From Woeseia sp. (GTDB taxonomy: Bacteria > Pseudomonadota > Gammaproteobacteria > Steroidobacterales > Woeseiaceae): 8,531 bases of DNA. The DNA lies in NCBI GenBank assembly GCA_018701055.1, contig JABIUH010000407.1:1-8531 (forward strand), written 5' to 3'. Position numbers and translations under genes: made by a program. Positions 1 to 7,321 of the stretch are shown piece by piece; position 1 is the stretch's first letter, and every line of letters begins with the position of its first letter. Under the pieces are notes generated by a model that did no database searches, had not been told where the DNA came from, and saw nothing but the letters and a program-made list of their open reading frames with translations.

Positions 1-428
1 CCCATTGACTGGCCACACACGTACATTTTGACGCCTACATCAGCAAGTTTTTCGAGTAAATCCAGATTAGGATTGTCGCTGCCGAATCTTTCTCGATAGG
101 AATCGTGGTTCAACAGGCTTTTTAATGCATCAGCGTGTGCGACGACAGCGAGGTCCATTTGCTCCATCGAAATGCCTTGTCGTGCATGCATATTGACAAA
201 GCGTGCGACTCTAACCAACTGCGCATTCATGGATGTTGTGTCCGCTGAATATTTGGCCAATTCGAAAACGACCCGGTACTGAAAGTCTTCAACCAGCGGA
301 ATGTCTTTTTCAGGCACCATGAACGTAGGACCATACGCTTCAATCATAGGTCCCAATTCCGGCTGTTCGGCAAATGAACTGACTGAAAAAACACATAAAA
401 TCAAACAAAATACCGCTCTGACTGACAT
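1..428 (-). CDS. Secreted DsrE-like family protein, 3' end beyond the window
   Basis: The frame is open from an ATG at 428 to the window edge, giving 142 complete codons. Residues 1-20 look like a Sec signal peptide: a short positive start (MSVR), a hydrophobic core (AVFCLILCVFSV) and a cleavage site after SSFA, so the mature protein would be periplasmic. Residues 50-142 fit a DsrE/DsrF-like fold: a strand (QYRVVFEL), a helix rich in N, R and V (about 67-80), the strand MDLAVVAHADAL, and a late segment LADVGVKMYVCGQS with Cys138. In this superfamily that cysteine position often carries sulfur or acts in sulfur relay, but many secreted homologues have no known function. About 20-30 C-terminal residues are probably missing, judging by usual family length. 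A purine-rich stretch (GGGGTAGG on the minus strand) precedes the ATG. The gene is divergent from the ABC operon. I am fairly sure of the coding call and moderately sure of the family. Confidence 0.8.
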   Translation of the reverse strand, partial: MSVRAVFCLILCVFSVSSFAEQPELGPMIEAYGPTFMVPEKDIPLVEDFQYRVVFELAKYSADTTSMNAQLVRVARFVNMHARQGISMEQMDLAVVAHADALKSLLNHDSYRERFGSDNPNLDLLEKLADVGVKMYVCGQSM

Positions 429-496
429 TGACCTACCCCTAACAGTTGATGATTCTTCGAAGCGTATAAGCCGCAGACCTACTCGGCAAGCAAGCC

Positions 497-526
497 GTTA
501 CAGCCCGACCCCCTAATATCTGTCAA
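497..526 (-). promoter_or_regulatory. Candidate sigma70 promoter for the DsrE-like gene
   Basis: On the minus strand a perfect -35 hexamer TTGACA (521-526) is followed after 18 bases by TGTAAC (497-502), which matches four of six -10 consensus bases. Transcription would begin about 60 bases upstream of the ATG at 428. The -10 box is weak and the spacer one base longer than ideal, so this is a candidate only. I found no comparably good promoter on the plus strand for the ABC operon; an AT-rich TATATA at 663-668 has no matching -35 and lies too close to the start codon. Confidence 0.35.
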
Positions 527-538
527 AATACGCTCAAA

Positions 539-569
539 GGGAATATATCCCACTGAGATGTGTCGCACA
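539..569. promoter_or_regulatory. Two short dyads in the divergent intergenic region
   Basis: GGGAATATATCCC (539-551) has 4-bp arms GGGA/TCCC around ATATA, and TGTGTCGCACA (559-569) has 4-bp arms TGTG/CACA around TCG. They lie 7 bp apart between two divergent genes, where a regulator of either could bind. They are upstream of the candidate TTGACA box of the minus-strand gene and over 100 bp upstream of the ABC ATPase start. The arms are short enough to occur by chance, and I cannot assign a regulator family. Confidence 0.2.
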
Positions 570-678
570 GGTACGTATAGCTTGGCGGGGAATCTCCGAT
601 AAGAATGGAAGGCGCAACGATATTTGTCGATTGTGCATCTCCACCCATTGGCGACCTGACAATATATAGAGAGTCCGC

Positions 679-1569
679 ATGCTTAAGATCTCGAACCTAT
701 CGAAGACTTACCCCAATGGTGTAGAAGCCTTAAAGACGGTCAGCTTGGACATCCCTGCTGGCATGTATGGGCTGCTGGGGCCGAATGGAGCCGGGAAATC
801 GACCTTGATGCGCACCATAGCAACGCTGCAACAACCCGATACCGGCAGCATCATGCTGGATGATTTGGACGCCTTGAATCAGCCCGCAGACTTACGCAAA
901 GTACTTGGCTACTTGCCCCAGGATTTCGGCGTTTACCCGCGAATCTCAGCGCTCGAAATGATGGACCACATGGCCGTCTTGAAGGGGTTTACCAACGGCA
1001 AGGAGCGACGCGAAGTAGTTACCGGCTTGTTGCGTCAGACAAATCTTTTTGACGTTCGGAAAAAAGCACTTGCCGGATTTTCTGGCGGCATGCGGCAACG
1101 TTTCGGAATTGCGCAAGCTTTAATCGGCGATCCACAACTCATTATCGTAGACGAGCCAACGGCTGGACTTGATCCGGAGGAGCGCAATCGCTTCCTCAAT
1201 CTGTTGTCAGATATTGGCGAAAACAAAGTTGTTATCCTCTCAACCCACATCGTGGACGACGTCACCAACCTGTGTCCGCGAATGGCGATTATTGCAAATG
1301 GTCAAATCGTTCGCGAAGGCAAACCCAACGAGCTCATCGCAAGTCTGGCAGGTTCGATTTGGGTTAAAACAGTAGACAGGGCTGATATTGAAGCTCATCG
1401 CACCAGACACAACGTAATCTCCAGCCACCTTTATGCGGGGCGTTACCGCTTACATGTGTTGGCCGATTCTGACCCGGGTGACGAGTTCAATGCGCAGGAA
1501 GCCGATCTGGAGGACGTGTACTTCTCGACACTTCAATCCAGTGACGACACGCCCGCTGAAGCAGCGTAG
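679..1569 (+). CDS. ABC transporter ATP-binding protein (ABC-2 type)
   Basis: This is a 296-residue nucleotide-binding subunit that would hydrolyse ATP at the inner face of the cytoplasmic membrane to drive the permease encoded next. All core motifs are visible and intact: Walker A GPNGAGKST at 34-42, Q-loop Gln81 in YLPQDFGVYP, signature FSGGMRQR at 134-141, Walker B LIIVDEPT at 154-161 with catalytic Glu159, D-loop AGLD at 162-165 and switch His190 in STH. The roughly 80 residues after about 215 form the extra C-terminal region usual in ABC-2/drug-export ATPases. The ATG at 679 gives the expected N-terminal strand MLKISNLSKTY; its ribosome site is weak (AGAGAG just upstream). The stop at 1569 lies 37 bases before the ATG of the fused permease, so the two are an operon. 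The family is certain; the transported substrate is unknown. Confidence 0.96.
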   Translation: MLKISNLSKTYPNGVEALKTVSLDIPAGMYGLLGPNGAGKSTLMRTIATLQQPDTGSIMLDDLDALNQPADLRKVLGYLPQDFGVYPRISALEMMDHMAVLKGFTNGKERREVVTGLLRQTNLFDVRKKALAGFSGGMRQRFGIAQALIGDPQLIIVDEPTAGLDPEERNRFLNLLSDIGENKVVILSTHIVDDVTNLCPRMAIIANGQIVREGKPNELIASLAGSIWVKTVDRADIEAHRTRHNVISSHLYAGRYRLHVLADSDPGDEFNAQEADLEDVYFSTLQSSDDTPAEAA

Positions 1570-1595
1570 CGGCCTCCTTCCTGACCGATCTCTCT

Positions 1596-1601
1596 GGAGA
1601 G
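1596..1601 (+). promoter_or_regulatory. Ribosome binding site fixing the permease-peptidase start
   Basis: GGAGAG lies 5 bases before the ATG at 1607. The frame is open upstream to an ATG at 1433, but those 58 codons overlap the ATPase gene out of frame and encode no family-like sequence. This site, and the membrane-protein-like beginning MFAKVFKFELRYHLKSR, decide for 1607. Confidence 0.75.
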
Positions 1602-1606
1602 ACGAC

Positions 1607-4600
1607 ATGTTCGCAAAAGTTTTCAAGTTTGAGCTTCGCTATCACCTAAAGAGTCGCCTGTATTTATTCGGCACGGCCATATTCTTGCTGCTAACGTTCC
1701 TGGCCGTTTTCAGTCCGAATGTTCAGTTAGGCGGTGCTGGTGGCGCTAACGTAAATTCACCGTTCGCGATCGTTCAAGCTCACTACATCATGGCTATCCT
1801 CGCCGTTTTGATTGGAACGGCATTTACCAATAGCGCCGCGCTGCGAGATGATGAATTTCGTATGGCCGAGATTGTGTATTCCACGCGTATTACCAAAACG
1901 GCTTACGTCCTTGGACGATTTTTCGGTGCTTTTGTTGTCGCCTACTTGGTGTATCTCGGCACATCCGTTGGTTTTATGCTCGGTGCACTGATGCCGACGC
2001 TGGATCCGGATCTCGTCGGACCATTCGTTCTCGGTCATTACATTTACGCAGCGACAGTTGTGGGCTTACCCGCTCTCTTCGCCAATTTATCAATTGTGTA
2101 CGCGGTGGCCGTGCTCAGTCGAGACCAGCGAATCGCCTACGCAGCGATCATTGGTCTCCTCATCATCTATCAAGTGGCGACAAGCGTCCTTGGTGATCTT
2201 GATTACCGAATGATCGCGGCGCTAGTAGATCCAAGCGCCGGCGCTGCGTTAAGCGAGGTGATGCAATATTGGACTGTATTTGAGAGAAATACCGAAGTCG
2301 CTCCGATCGAGGGCCTTCTTCTTTACAACCGATCGCTGTGGCTCGGGGTTAGTCTGGCTTTGCTTGCTTTCACGACACTACGCTTTGAATTTTCACTCAA
2401 CAAAAAGCGCAAATCCAAGAAGCATCTGGAAACCGTCGTAGAGAACGATGACCCGCTGGTCATCCCAACCACATACGTATCAGCGAAGCCCGAAATTCAC
2501 GCATTCACAGCCTGGCGCCAACTTGTGGAACGAACTCAGTTCGAAGTACGTGGCGTACTCACGAGCATGTTCTTCTGGGTATTGATTGCACTGGCCGCCG
2601 CGCTATCACTTGGCAACTTCTTTAGCCTCGGACAATTTTTTGGGACACCGATCTACCCCGTTACTCGAATGATGATCAATGTCCTCAGTGGTGCGGTGAC
2701 GTTGTCGATGCTGATTGTTATTGTTTTCTATGGCGCCGAACTGGTCTGGCGCGATCGCGAAGCCCGATTCCAGGAAATACTCGGCAGCTCGCCTTCCCCC
2801 AATTGGGTATTTGTCGTTTCAAAGATGATAGCCGCGCTGATGGTGATCGCCATCTTCCTCATCGTCACTGCATTAGTCGCCATTTTGTTTCAACTGTTTA
2901 GCGGTTATACCAACCTCGAACTTGACCTCTATCTCGTTGGTTATCTCTACAATTATGCAAGTCTTGGCTACTTGGCAATTGTGCTATCGGTTGTCCTCCA
3001 AATCCTGGCGCCGAATAAATATTTCGGCATGCTTTTTATGGTTTTGTACATCGTCGCTCTACTCGTCCTCCCTGGTGCGGGCTTTGAAGACCCTCTATAC
3101 CTGTTCGGCGCGAGTAGTAGCACGCCTTACTCTGATATGAATGGTTACGACGGCCAACTTGCTTTCGCCGCCCAGTATCATCTCTATTGGGCGTGTTTTG
3201 CAGTAATCCTGAGCGTCGTCGGATATCTAATGTGGACACGCGGCCCGCAGGAACAATTCACGGCACGTTTACGCAACATGAAGGCCAATATGACTCGTGC
3301 TACCGGCATCGTTGCCGCCGTTGCAACGATCGGCTTTGTCGGAATGTTTGCCTCCATCTACTACAACACGCACGTCCTGAATGAATACATCACGAACGAT
3401 GATCAACGCGCCAATTCGGCCGAATATGAGAGAAAGTATATTGGTCTCAAAGGACAACCTATTCCTCGCATTACAGACATCAAGATTGATATTGAGCTGT
3501 ATCCGGAAGAGCAGCGATTTGTCGCGCATGGTGAATACGTGCTCGAAAACAAAACTGATCTGAACCTGATCGGTGTGCCAATCGGATTTGGCACACAAAC
3601 CAATATCTCGGATCTGCTTTTAGCGGGAGCAACGCTAGAATCCTCGGATGACAAATATAACCTGCATCATTTCGTGTTCGATAAGCCTCTGGAACCGGGC
3701 GAAAAACGGACGCTCACTTACACGGCAGAACGAGCACCAAAAGGATTTAAACATCGCGGCAATCTGCCAGGACTGTTGAATGCAGGCGGCGGTGTCTTTG
3801 GCAACGGCACTTTCGTTAACAACAGCGCCTTGGGACCCACTATAGGATTCAATGAAGGCGCTACGCTCACCGATCGAAACAGCCGCTGGCGCGAGAACCT
3901 CGAGCCCACGCCGCGCTACCCGGATCTTGACGATGAGACTGAATGGGATAACAGCTATCTTACTCAGGACGCAGATTGGGTCCATTTCGAGGCCATAGTC
4001 ACAACCAGTGCGGATCAAATCGGCATCGCACCTGGATACTTGATCGATGAGTCCTTAGACGGCGACAGACGCCGATTTCACTACAAAATGGATGCACCGA
4101 TGCAGAATCTTTATGCGATTCTGTCTGCCCGTTATGAATCTATTGTCGAAAACTGGAACGGCATTGAGCTGTCCGTCTATTACCAACAAGGCCACGAATG
4201 GAATGTAGATCGAATGATGGAGAGCTTAGAAGCCTCTCTTAAGTATTTCGGCGAAAATCTAAGCCCATATCAATACCGACAAATGCGCGTACTGGAATTT
4301 CCAGCCTACTCGTCATTTGCACAATCCTTTCCCAATACTGTGCCATGGTCAGAAGGCCTTGGCTTTATTGCTGACCTAAGGGATCCAGAAGATATCGATT
4401 ACGTATTCTACGTAGGTGCACATGAAGTCGCGCACCAATGGTGGGGACACCAAGTGTCGTCGGCAAAAGTACAGGGCCAGACGGTACTGGTTGAAACGCT
4501 CGCTCAATATTCCGCATTGATGGTTATGGAGCATGAATACGGTGAACACATGATGCGTCGATTCCTAAAATGGGAGCTTGACCGATATCTACAGGGCCGC

Positions 4601-5218
4601 GGTGGCGAAGCCATCGAAGAAATGCCCATCTATCGGGTTGAGAATCAGCAATACATACACTACCGAAAGGGTTCTATCGTGATGTATGCGATCAAAGATG
4701 TGCTGGGCGAGGAAGCGGTCAACCGTGCTCTGCGAAATCTAATAGCGGAATCGGCCTTTCAACACGACCCTTACCCAACAACACGAACGTTATTGAAACA
4801 CTTGCGCGCTGAAGCGACCACCGACTCTCAGCAACAATTGATCACCGACATGTTTGAGAAAATCACACTGTGGGATTTGAAAGTCGATGCGGCAACCGTC
4901 GCTACACGAAGCGACGGAAAATATGACGTTACGATAAAACTAGAAGCCGCCCAGTACGAAGCAGACGGTGACGGGCAGCAGAAGGAAGTGACGTTGGACA
5001 TGGAGATCGACATCGGCATATTCACAAAGAATCTCAACGACGTTTATGAAGGAGATGATCACGTTCTATATTTCGAAAAACAGTCGATTCATTCAGGTCA
5101 GAGCACACTCACATTCACCGTTGATGAACGACCAACACACGCTGGAGTTGATCCATACAATAAATTGATCGATCGCAATAGCGATGACAACGTCAAAACC
5201 GTCACTGAAATTACTTAA
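1607..5218 (+). CDS. ABC transporter permease fused to M1-type aminopeptidase
   Basis: This 1203-residue protein joins an exporter membrane domain to a zinc peptidase. Residues 18-260 hold six likely membrane segments (about 18-35, 59-80, 105-128, 144-172, 175-196, 244-260). A basic, charged linker follows (KKRKSKK near 266), then a second half with six segments (about 317-340, 355-381, 406-430, 448-469, 472-491, 524-544) and a thirteenth at about 566-588. With the N-terminus inside, thirteen segments place the rest outside the membrane. Residues from about 620 form an M1-like beta domain and then the gluzincin domain: HEVAH at 939-943 (zinc ligands His939 and His943, catalytic Glu940), Glu963 in VETLAQYSA as likely third ligand, and Tyr1019 in HYRKGS as likely transition-state tyrosine. 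No clear GxMEN exopeptidase motif is present; the equivalent place reads VPWSEGLGF (912-920). It is the partner of the ATPase 37 bases upstream. The frame is intact. Substrate and peptide specificity are unknown. Confidence 0.93.
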   Translation: MFAKVFKFELRYHLKSRLYLFGTAIFLLLTFLAVFSPNVQLGGAGGANVNSPFAIVQAHYIMAILAVLIGTAFTNSAALRDDEFRMAEIVYSTRITKTAYVLGRFFGAFVVAYLVYLGTSVGFMLGALMPTLDPDLVGPFVLGHYIYAATVVGLPALFANLSIVYAVAVLSRDQRIAYAAIIGLLIIYQVATSVLGDLDYRMIAALVDPSAGAALSEVMQYWTVFERNTEVAPIEGLLLYNRSLWLGVSLALLAFTTLRFEFSLNKKRKSKKHLETVVENDDPLVIPTTYVSAKPEIHAFTAWRQLVERTQFEVRGVLTSMFFWVLIALAAALSLGNFFSLGQFFGTPIYPVTRMMINVLSGAVTLSMLIVIVFYGAELVWRDREARFQEILGSSPSPNWVFVVSKMIAALMVIAIFLIVTALVAILFQLFSGYTNLELDLYLVGYLYNYASLGYLAIVLSVVLQILAPNKYFGMLFMVLYIVALLVLPGAGFEDPLYLFGASSSTPYSDMNGYDGQLAFAAQYHLYWACFAVILSVVGYLMWTRGPQEQFTARLRNMKANMTRATGIVAAVATIGFVGMFASIYYNTHVLNEYITNDDQRANSAEYERKYIGLKGQPIPRITDIKIDIELYPEEQRFVAHGEYVLENKTDLNLIGVPIGFGTQTNISDLLLAGATLESSDDKYNLHHFVFDKPLEPGEKRTLTYTAERAPKGFKHRGNLPGLLNAGGGVFGNGTFVNNSALGPTIGFNEGATLTDRNSRWRENLEPTPRYPDLDDETEWDNSYLTQDADWVHFEAIVTTSADQIGIAPGYLIDESLDGDRRRFHYKMDAPMQNLYAILSARYESIVENWNGIELSVYYQQGHEWNVDRMMESLEASLKYFGENLSPYQYRQMRVLEFPAYSSFAQSFPNTVPWSEGLGFIADLRDPEDIDYVFYVGAHEVAHQWWGHQVSSAKVQGQTVLVETLAQYSALMVMEHEYGEHMMRRFLKWELDRYLQGRGGEAIEEMPIYRVENQQYIHYRKGSIVMYAIKDVLGEEAVNRALRNLIAESAFQHDPYPTTRTLLKHLRAEATTDSQQQLITDMFEKITLWDLKVDAATVATRSDGKYDVTIKLEAAQYEADGDGQQKEVTLDMEIDIGIFTKNLNDVYEGDDHVLYFEKQSIHSGQSTLTFTVDERPTHAGVDPYNKLIDRNSDDNVKTVTEIT

Positions 5219-5240
5219 CGGGCCAGAAAGGACCCATTTG

Positions 5241-5288
5241 ATGAACCCAATATTTAATAGGCCGTTCATGTTATGCGCTCACGAATGA
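5241..5288 (+). pseudogene. 15-codon ORF with strong RBS, possible stub of a lost operon gene
   Basis: An AAGGA (5228-5232) stands 8 bases before this ATG, and the ATG is only 22 bases after the stop of the permease-peptidase gene, which is typical spacing for a third operon gene. The ORF stops after MNPIFNRPFMLCAHE. The beginning, a short polar/basic stretch followed by FMLCA, resembles the first residues of a signal peptide or membrane protein, but the hydrophobic stretch is cut off at once. It may be the 5' remnant of a deleted gene, a genuine micro-ORF, or chance. No recognisable continuation exists in any frame up to 5398. Confidence 0.25.
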
Positions 5289-5398
5289 GACTCGATTGGC
5301 CTTCTGGCTGAACTCAGCGAACGAATGACACCAGAATTGAGTCATCGCTGTCTCGCTCTTTTTTCGACGCTAATATTGGCCGAATTACTAAGCTCCCT

Positions 5399-6415
5399 TC
5401 ATAACAGTTTCCCCTTCATCCAGGGTGCTGAGTTGAGAAAGTTGGCAATGGCACTTCCCGGTGGGATCAGTTCATCACATGACTGGCGCATCTCATCTGT
5501 CAAGGACATCTCCATAACGGGTAGAACATCTTGTAGTTGAGCTAGCGTCCGTGGACCGCAAAGTGGCGCTGTGACATGCGGTTGATCTTTAACCCATAGC
5601 AGGGCTAAGTGAGCGGGTTCAAGTCCATAAGTGCGGGCGATAGCGACAAAAGCCTGGCCTGCATCCGCTGCTTTTTTGGTTATTCGTTCAGCATAGATTC
5701 CGCCACGATTGAAACGGGCCGTGTTGAAGGAATCTGGATTGGCAGAATCATAGCGTCCGGACAATAATCCCATAGCCAAAGGTGACCAAACAAAAACAGC
5801 CAGGCCAGCCGCATTGGCCGCTGGCAGGATTTCGTTCTCTACCCTGCGGTCGAGAAGATTATAAGGCAGCTGCTCCGACACCATTCGAATCAAACCTTTA
5901 TAGTCCGCCAACATTGATGCTTCGGTGATCTTCCAGGAAGGAGAGGTCGTTGATCCGGCATAGCGAATTTTTCCCTGACGCTGCAAGTCGGTCAAGGCTC
6001 CCAAAGTCTCCTCGAGAGGAGTGTTCATGCAGACGCGGTGTGTCTGATAAATATCTATATAATCCGTTTTAAGGCGCTTTAGAGAATCTTCACAGGCTTT
6101 GATAATGTGCTTTCTAGAGGCTCCCTTATCATTGATGCCTTTGTTGCCAGTACCATAATAAAATTTGGTAGTAAGAATGACGTCATCGCGACAGTCGCTC
6201 TCCTGCATAAACTTACCGATTATTTCTTCACTGCGACCATCGGCATAACCATTTGCGGTATCGATAAGATTGATGCCGTTCGTGACGGCACAATTGAGGA
6301 TCTCTATGGATTCTTTTTCCGGCGTCGGATTAGCAAAATTATCACTCCCCAAGCATATGGGAGAGACCTGTAGACCACTCCTTCCAAGTGGACGGTAAAA
6401 TTCTTCATTCAGCAT
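5399..6415 (-). CDS. Aldo/keto reductase
   Basis: This 338-residue TIM-barrel NAD(P)H-dependent oxidoreductase would reduce aldehydes or ketones, or oxidise the alcohols, in the cytoplasm. The N-terminal YRPLGRSGLQVSPICLGSDNF is the typical opening of the bacterial Tas/YajO-like group. The catalytic tetrad is complete: Asp52 and Tyr57 (in DTANGYADGRSE), Lys84 (in LTTKF) and His126 (in YIDIYQTH). Length is normal for the family and there is no truncation. The ATG at 6415 lies inside the end of the SDR gene, overlapping it by 7 bases, with a GGAGG about 9 bases upstream within the SDR coding sequence; this implies translational coupling and a shared transcript. The substrate cannot be read from the sequence. 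A sugar or polyol derivative, or another carbonyl compound handled jointly with the SDR, is plausible. The gene converges on the ABC operon, with 180 bases between the two stops. Confidence 0.93.
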   Translation of the reverse strand: MLNEEFYRPLGRSGLQVSPICLGSDNFANPTPEKESIEILNCAVTNGINLIDTANGYADGRSEEIIGKFMQESDCRDDVILTTKFYYGTGNKGINDKGASRKHIIKACEDSLKRLKTDYIDIYQTHRVCMNTPLEETLGALTDLQRQGKIRYAGSTTSPSWKITEASMLADYKGLIRMVSEQLPYNLLDRRVENEILPAANAAGLAVFVWSPLAMGLLSGRYDSANPDSFNTARFNRGGIYAERITKKAADAGQAFVAIARTYGLEPAHLALLWVKDQPHVTAPLCGPRTLAQLQDVLPVMEMSLTDEMRQSCDELIPPGSAIANFLNSAPWMKGKLL

Positions 6416-7176
6416 ATCGTATAGCCTCCGTCCACCGTAATACTGGCTCCTTGCATATAACTGGACTGATCCGAGAGTAAAAAGATGGCCGCAGCGGCAA
6501 TCTCGCTGGGATCGGCTAGACGCTTTTCAGGAATTGAGTCTGCAATCGTTTTGAGCTTCACATCTATTTCCTCCTGGGACATCGTATAGCCTCGTTCCGA
6601 AGCCAACATAGCGGTGTTAGTTTCGCCCGGCCGCACTTCATTGATGCGCACACCAGTGCCCGCCAGATCAAGCGCGGCACTACGTGTAATTTGACTAACC
6701 GCTCCTTTGGAAACACAGTAGCCAAAAACACCGGCTGCCGCGATCTCACTCCAGATGGAGCTGACATTGACGATCGAACCGGCTCCCTGTCTTTTCATTT
6801 GCCTTGCAGCAGCTCGGCAGAGGTAGAAACAGGCCTTGACGTTAACATCCATGACGAAATCAAATTCCTCATCGGTGCACTCGAGTAAACCGCTACGCTT
6901 AATGACTCCGGCGAAATTGACCAGGCCATCCAGCCTGCCCTGTTCATTGTGTGCTTTTTCAATTAAAGCATTACATTCCTCAACCTTGCTGATATCAATC
7001 ACGCATGGTTCAGCGCCACTTTGTTCACAGGTCTCTTTCAATGCTGAATAATTACGATCAGCCGCATAGATGGTAGCGCCGAACTCTCTCAACTTGAGCG
7101 TGGCCGCACGCCCCATCCCGGAGGCGGCACCAGTAACAATTATAGTTTTATTGCTAAAATCATAATTCATTATCAT
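6409..7176 (-). CDS. Short-chain dehydrogenase/reductase (classical SDR)
   Basis: This is a 255-residue cytoplasmic NAD(P)(H)-dependent alcohol dehydrogenase/ketoreductase of the classical SDR fold. Visible motifs are the cofactor loop TGAASGMG at 15-22, Asp40 at the end of strand 2 (AADRN), which favours NAD(H), the NFAG motif at 87-90, and the catalytic set Asn112, Ser140, Tyr153 and Lys157 (YCVSK). The C-terminal ITVDGGYTIC is the usual family ending. The start is taken at 7176 (MIMNYDF) because AAGGA stands 5 bases upstream and this gives normal SDR length; the frame is open to an ATG at 7224, but that 16-residue extension is not family-like, and an ATG at 7170 is a second possibility. 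It is the upstream member of a coupled pair with the aldo/keto reductase. The substrate is unknown: sugar, polyol, acyl and terpenoid alcohol dehydrogenases all share this pattern. Confidence 0.94.
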   Translation of the reverse strand: MIMNYDFSNKTIIVTGAASGMGRAATLKLREFGATIYAADRNYSALKETCEQSGAEPCVIDISKVEECNALIEKAHNEQGRLDGLVNFAGVIKRSGLLECTDEEFDFVMDVNVKACFYLCRAAARQMKRQGAGSIVNVSSIWSEIAAAGVFGYCVSKGAVSQITRSAALDLAGTGVRINEVRPGETNTAMLASERGYTMSQEEIDVKLKTIADSIPEKRLADPSEIAAAAIFLLSDQSSYMQGASITVDGGYTIC

Positions 7177-7181
7177 TAAAG

Positions 7182-7186
7182 TCCTT
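7182..7186 (-). promoter_or_regulatory. Ribosome binding site deciding the SDR start
   Basis: AAGGA on the minus strand lies 5 bases before the ATG at 7176 and 11 bases before the ATG at 7170. It supports 7176 over the upstream ATG at 7224 as the SDR start codon. Confidence 0.6.
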
Positions 7187-7300
7187 GGATGAAGAGGAGA
7201 CGTAGTTAGAACAATACAAAACAATTCCTACGCACACTTTCCGACCACCTGGAGTCTGCTGGCCACGGCGCAAAAAAAAGCAAGAAATTACATATGCACC

Positions 7301-7314
7301 TGTAACGGTTTACC
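7301..7314. promoter_or_regulatory. Possible LacI-family operator upstream of the SDR-AKR pair
   Basis: TGTAACGGTTTACC has perfectly inverted GTAA/TTAC arms around a 4-base centre. It resembles the TGTAA-NCGN-TTACA pattern of many LacI-family operators, differing in one centre base and one outer base. It sits just after the stop of the FAD oxidoreductase gene and about 125 bases upstream of the SDR start, a sensible place to control an SDR-AKR transcript. No regulator gene is in the window and I see no convincing -35/-10 pair nearby, so this is a weak candidate. Confidence 0.25.
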
Positions 7315-7321
7315 CACTCAT

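Noticed and set aside
1433..1606. Upstream in-frame extension of the permease-peptidase gene to an ATG at 1433
   Set aside because: It overlaps the ATPase gene out of frame, encodes an arginine-rich stretch unlike any permease start, and has no ribosome site; GGAGAG 5 bases before 1607 marks the true start.
3635..4018. 127-codon ORF on the minus strand inside the peptidase region
   Set aside because: It lies antisense to a well-supported coding region, has no recognisable domain and no ribosome site, and is best explained as a shadow frame.
5219..5398. Bidirectional terminator between the converging ABC operon and AKR gene
   Set aside because: GCCAGAA (5222-5228) and TTCTGGC (5302-5308) are complementary but 73 bases apart, and CTCA-CGAA-TGAG (5279-5290) has only a 4-bp stem; neither is followed by a T run.
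7177..7224. Upstream ATG at 7224 as the SDR start
   Set aside because: It adds 16 residues unlike SDR N-termini; AAGGA before 7176 and normal family length support the later start.
7271..7280. Run of eight T on the minus strand after the FAD oxidoreductase gene as a rho-independent terminator
   Set aside because: No stable GC-rich stem directly precedes the T run; the nearest inverted repeat (GTAA/TTAC) is over 20 bases away and only 4 bp long.
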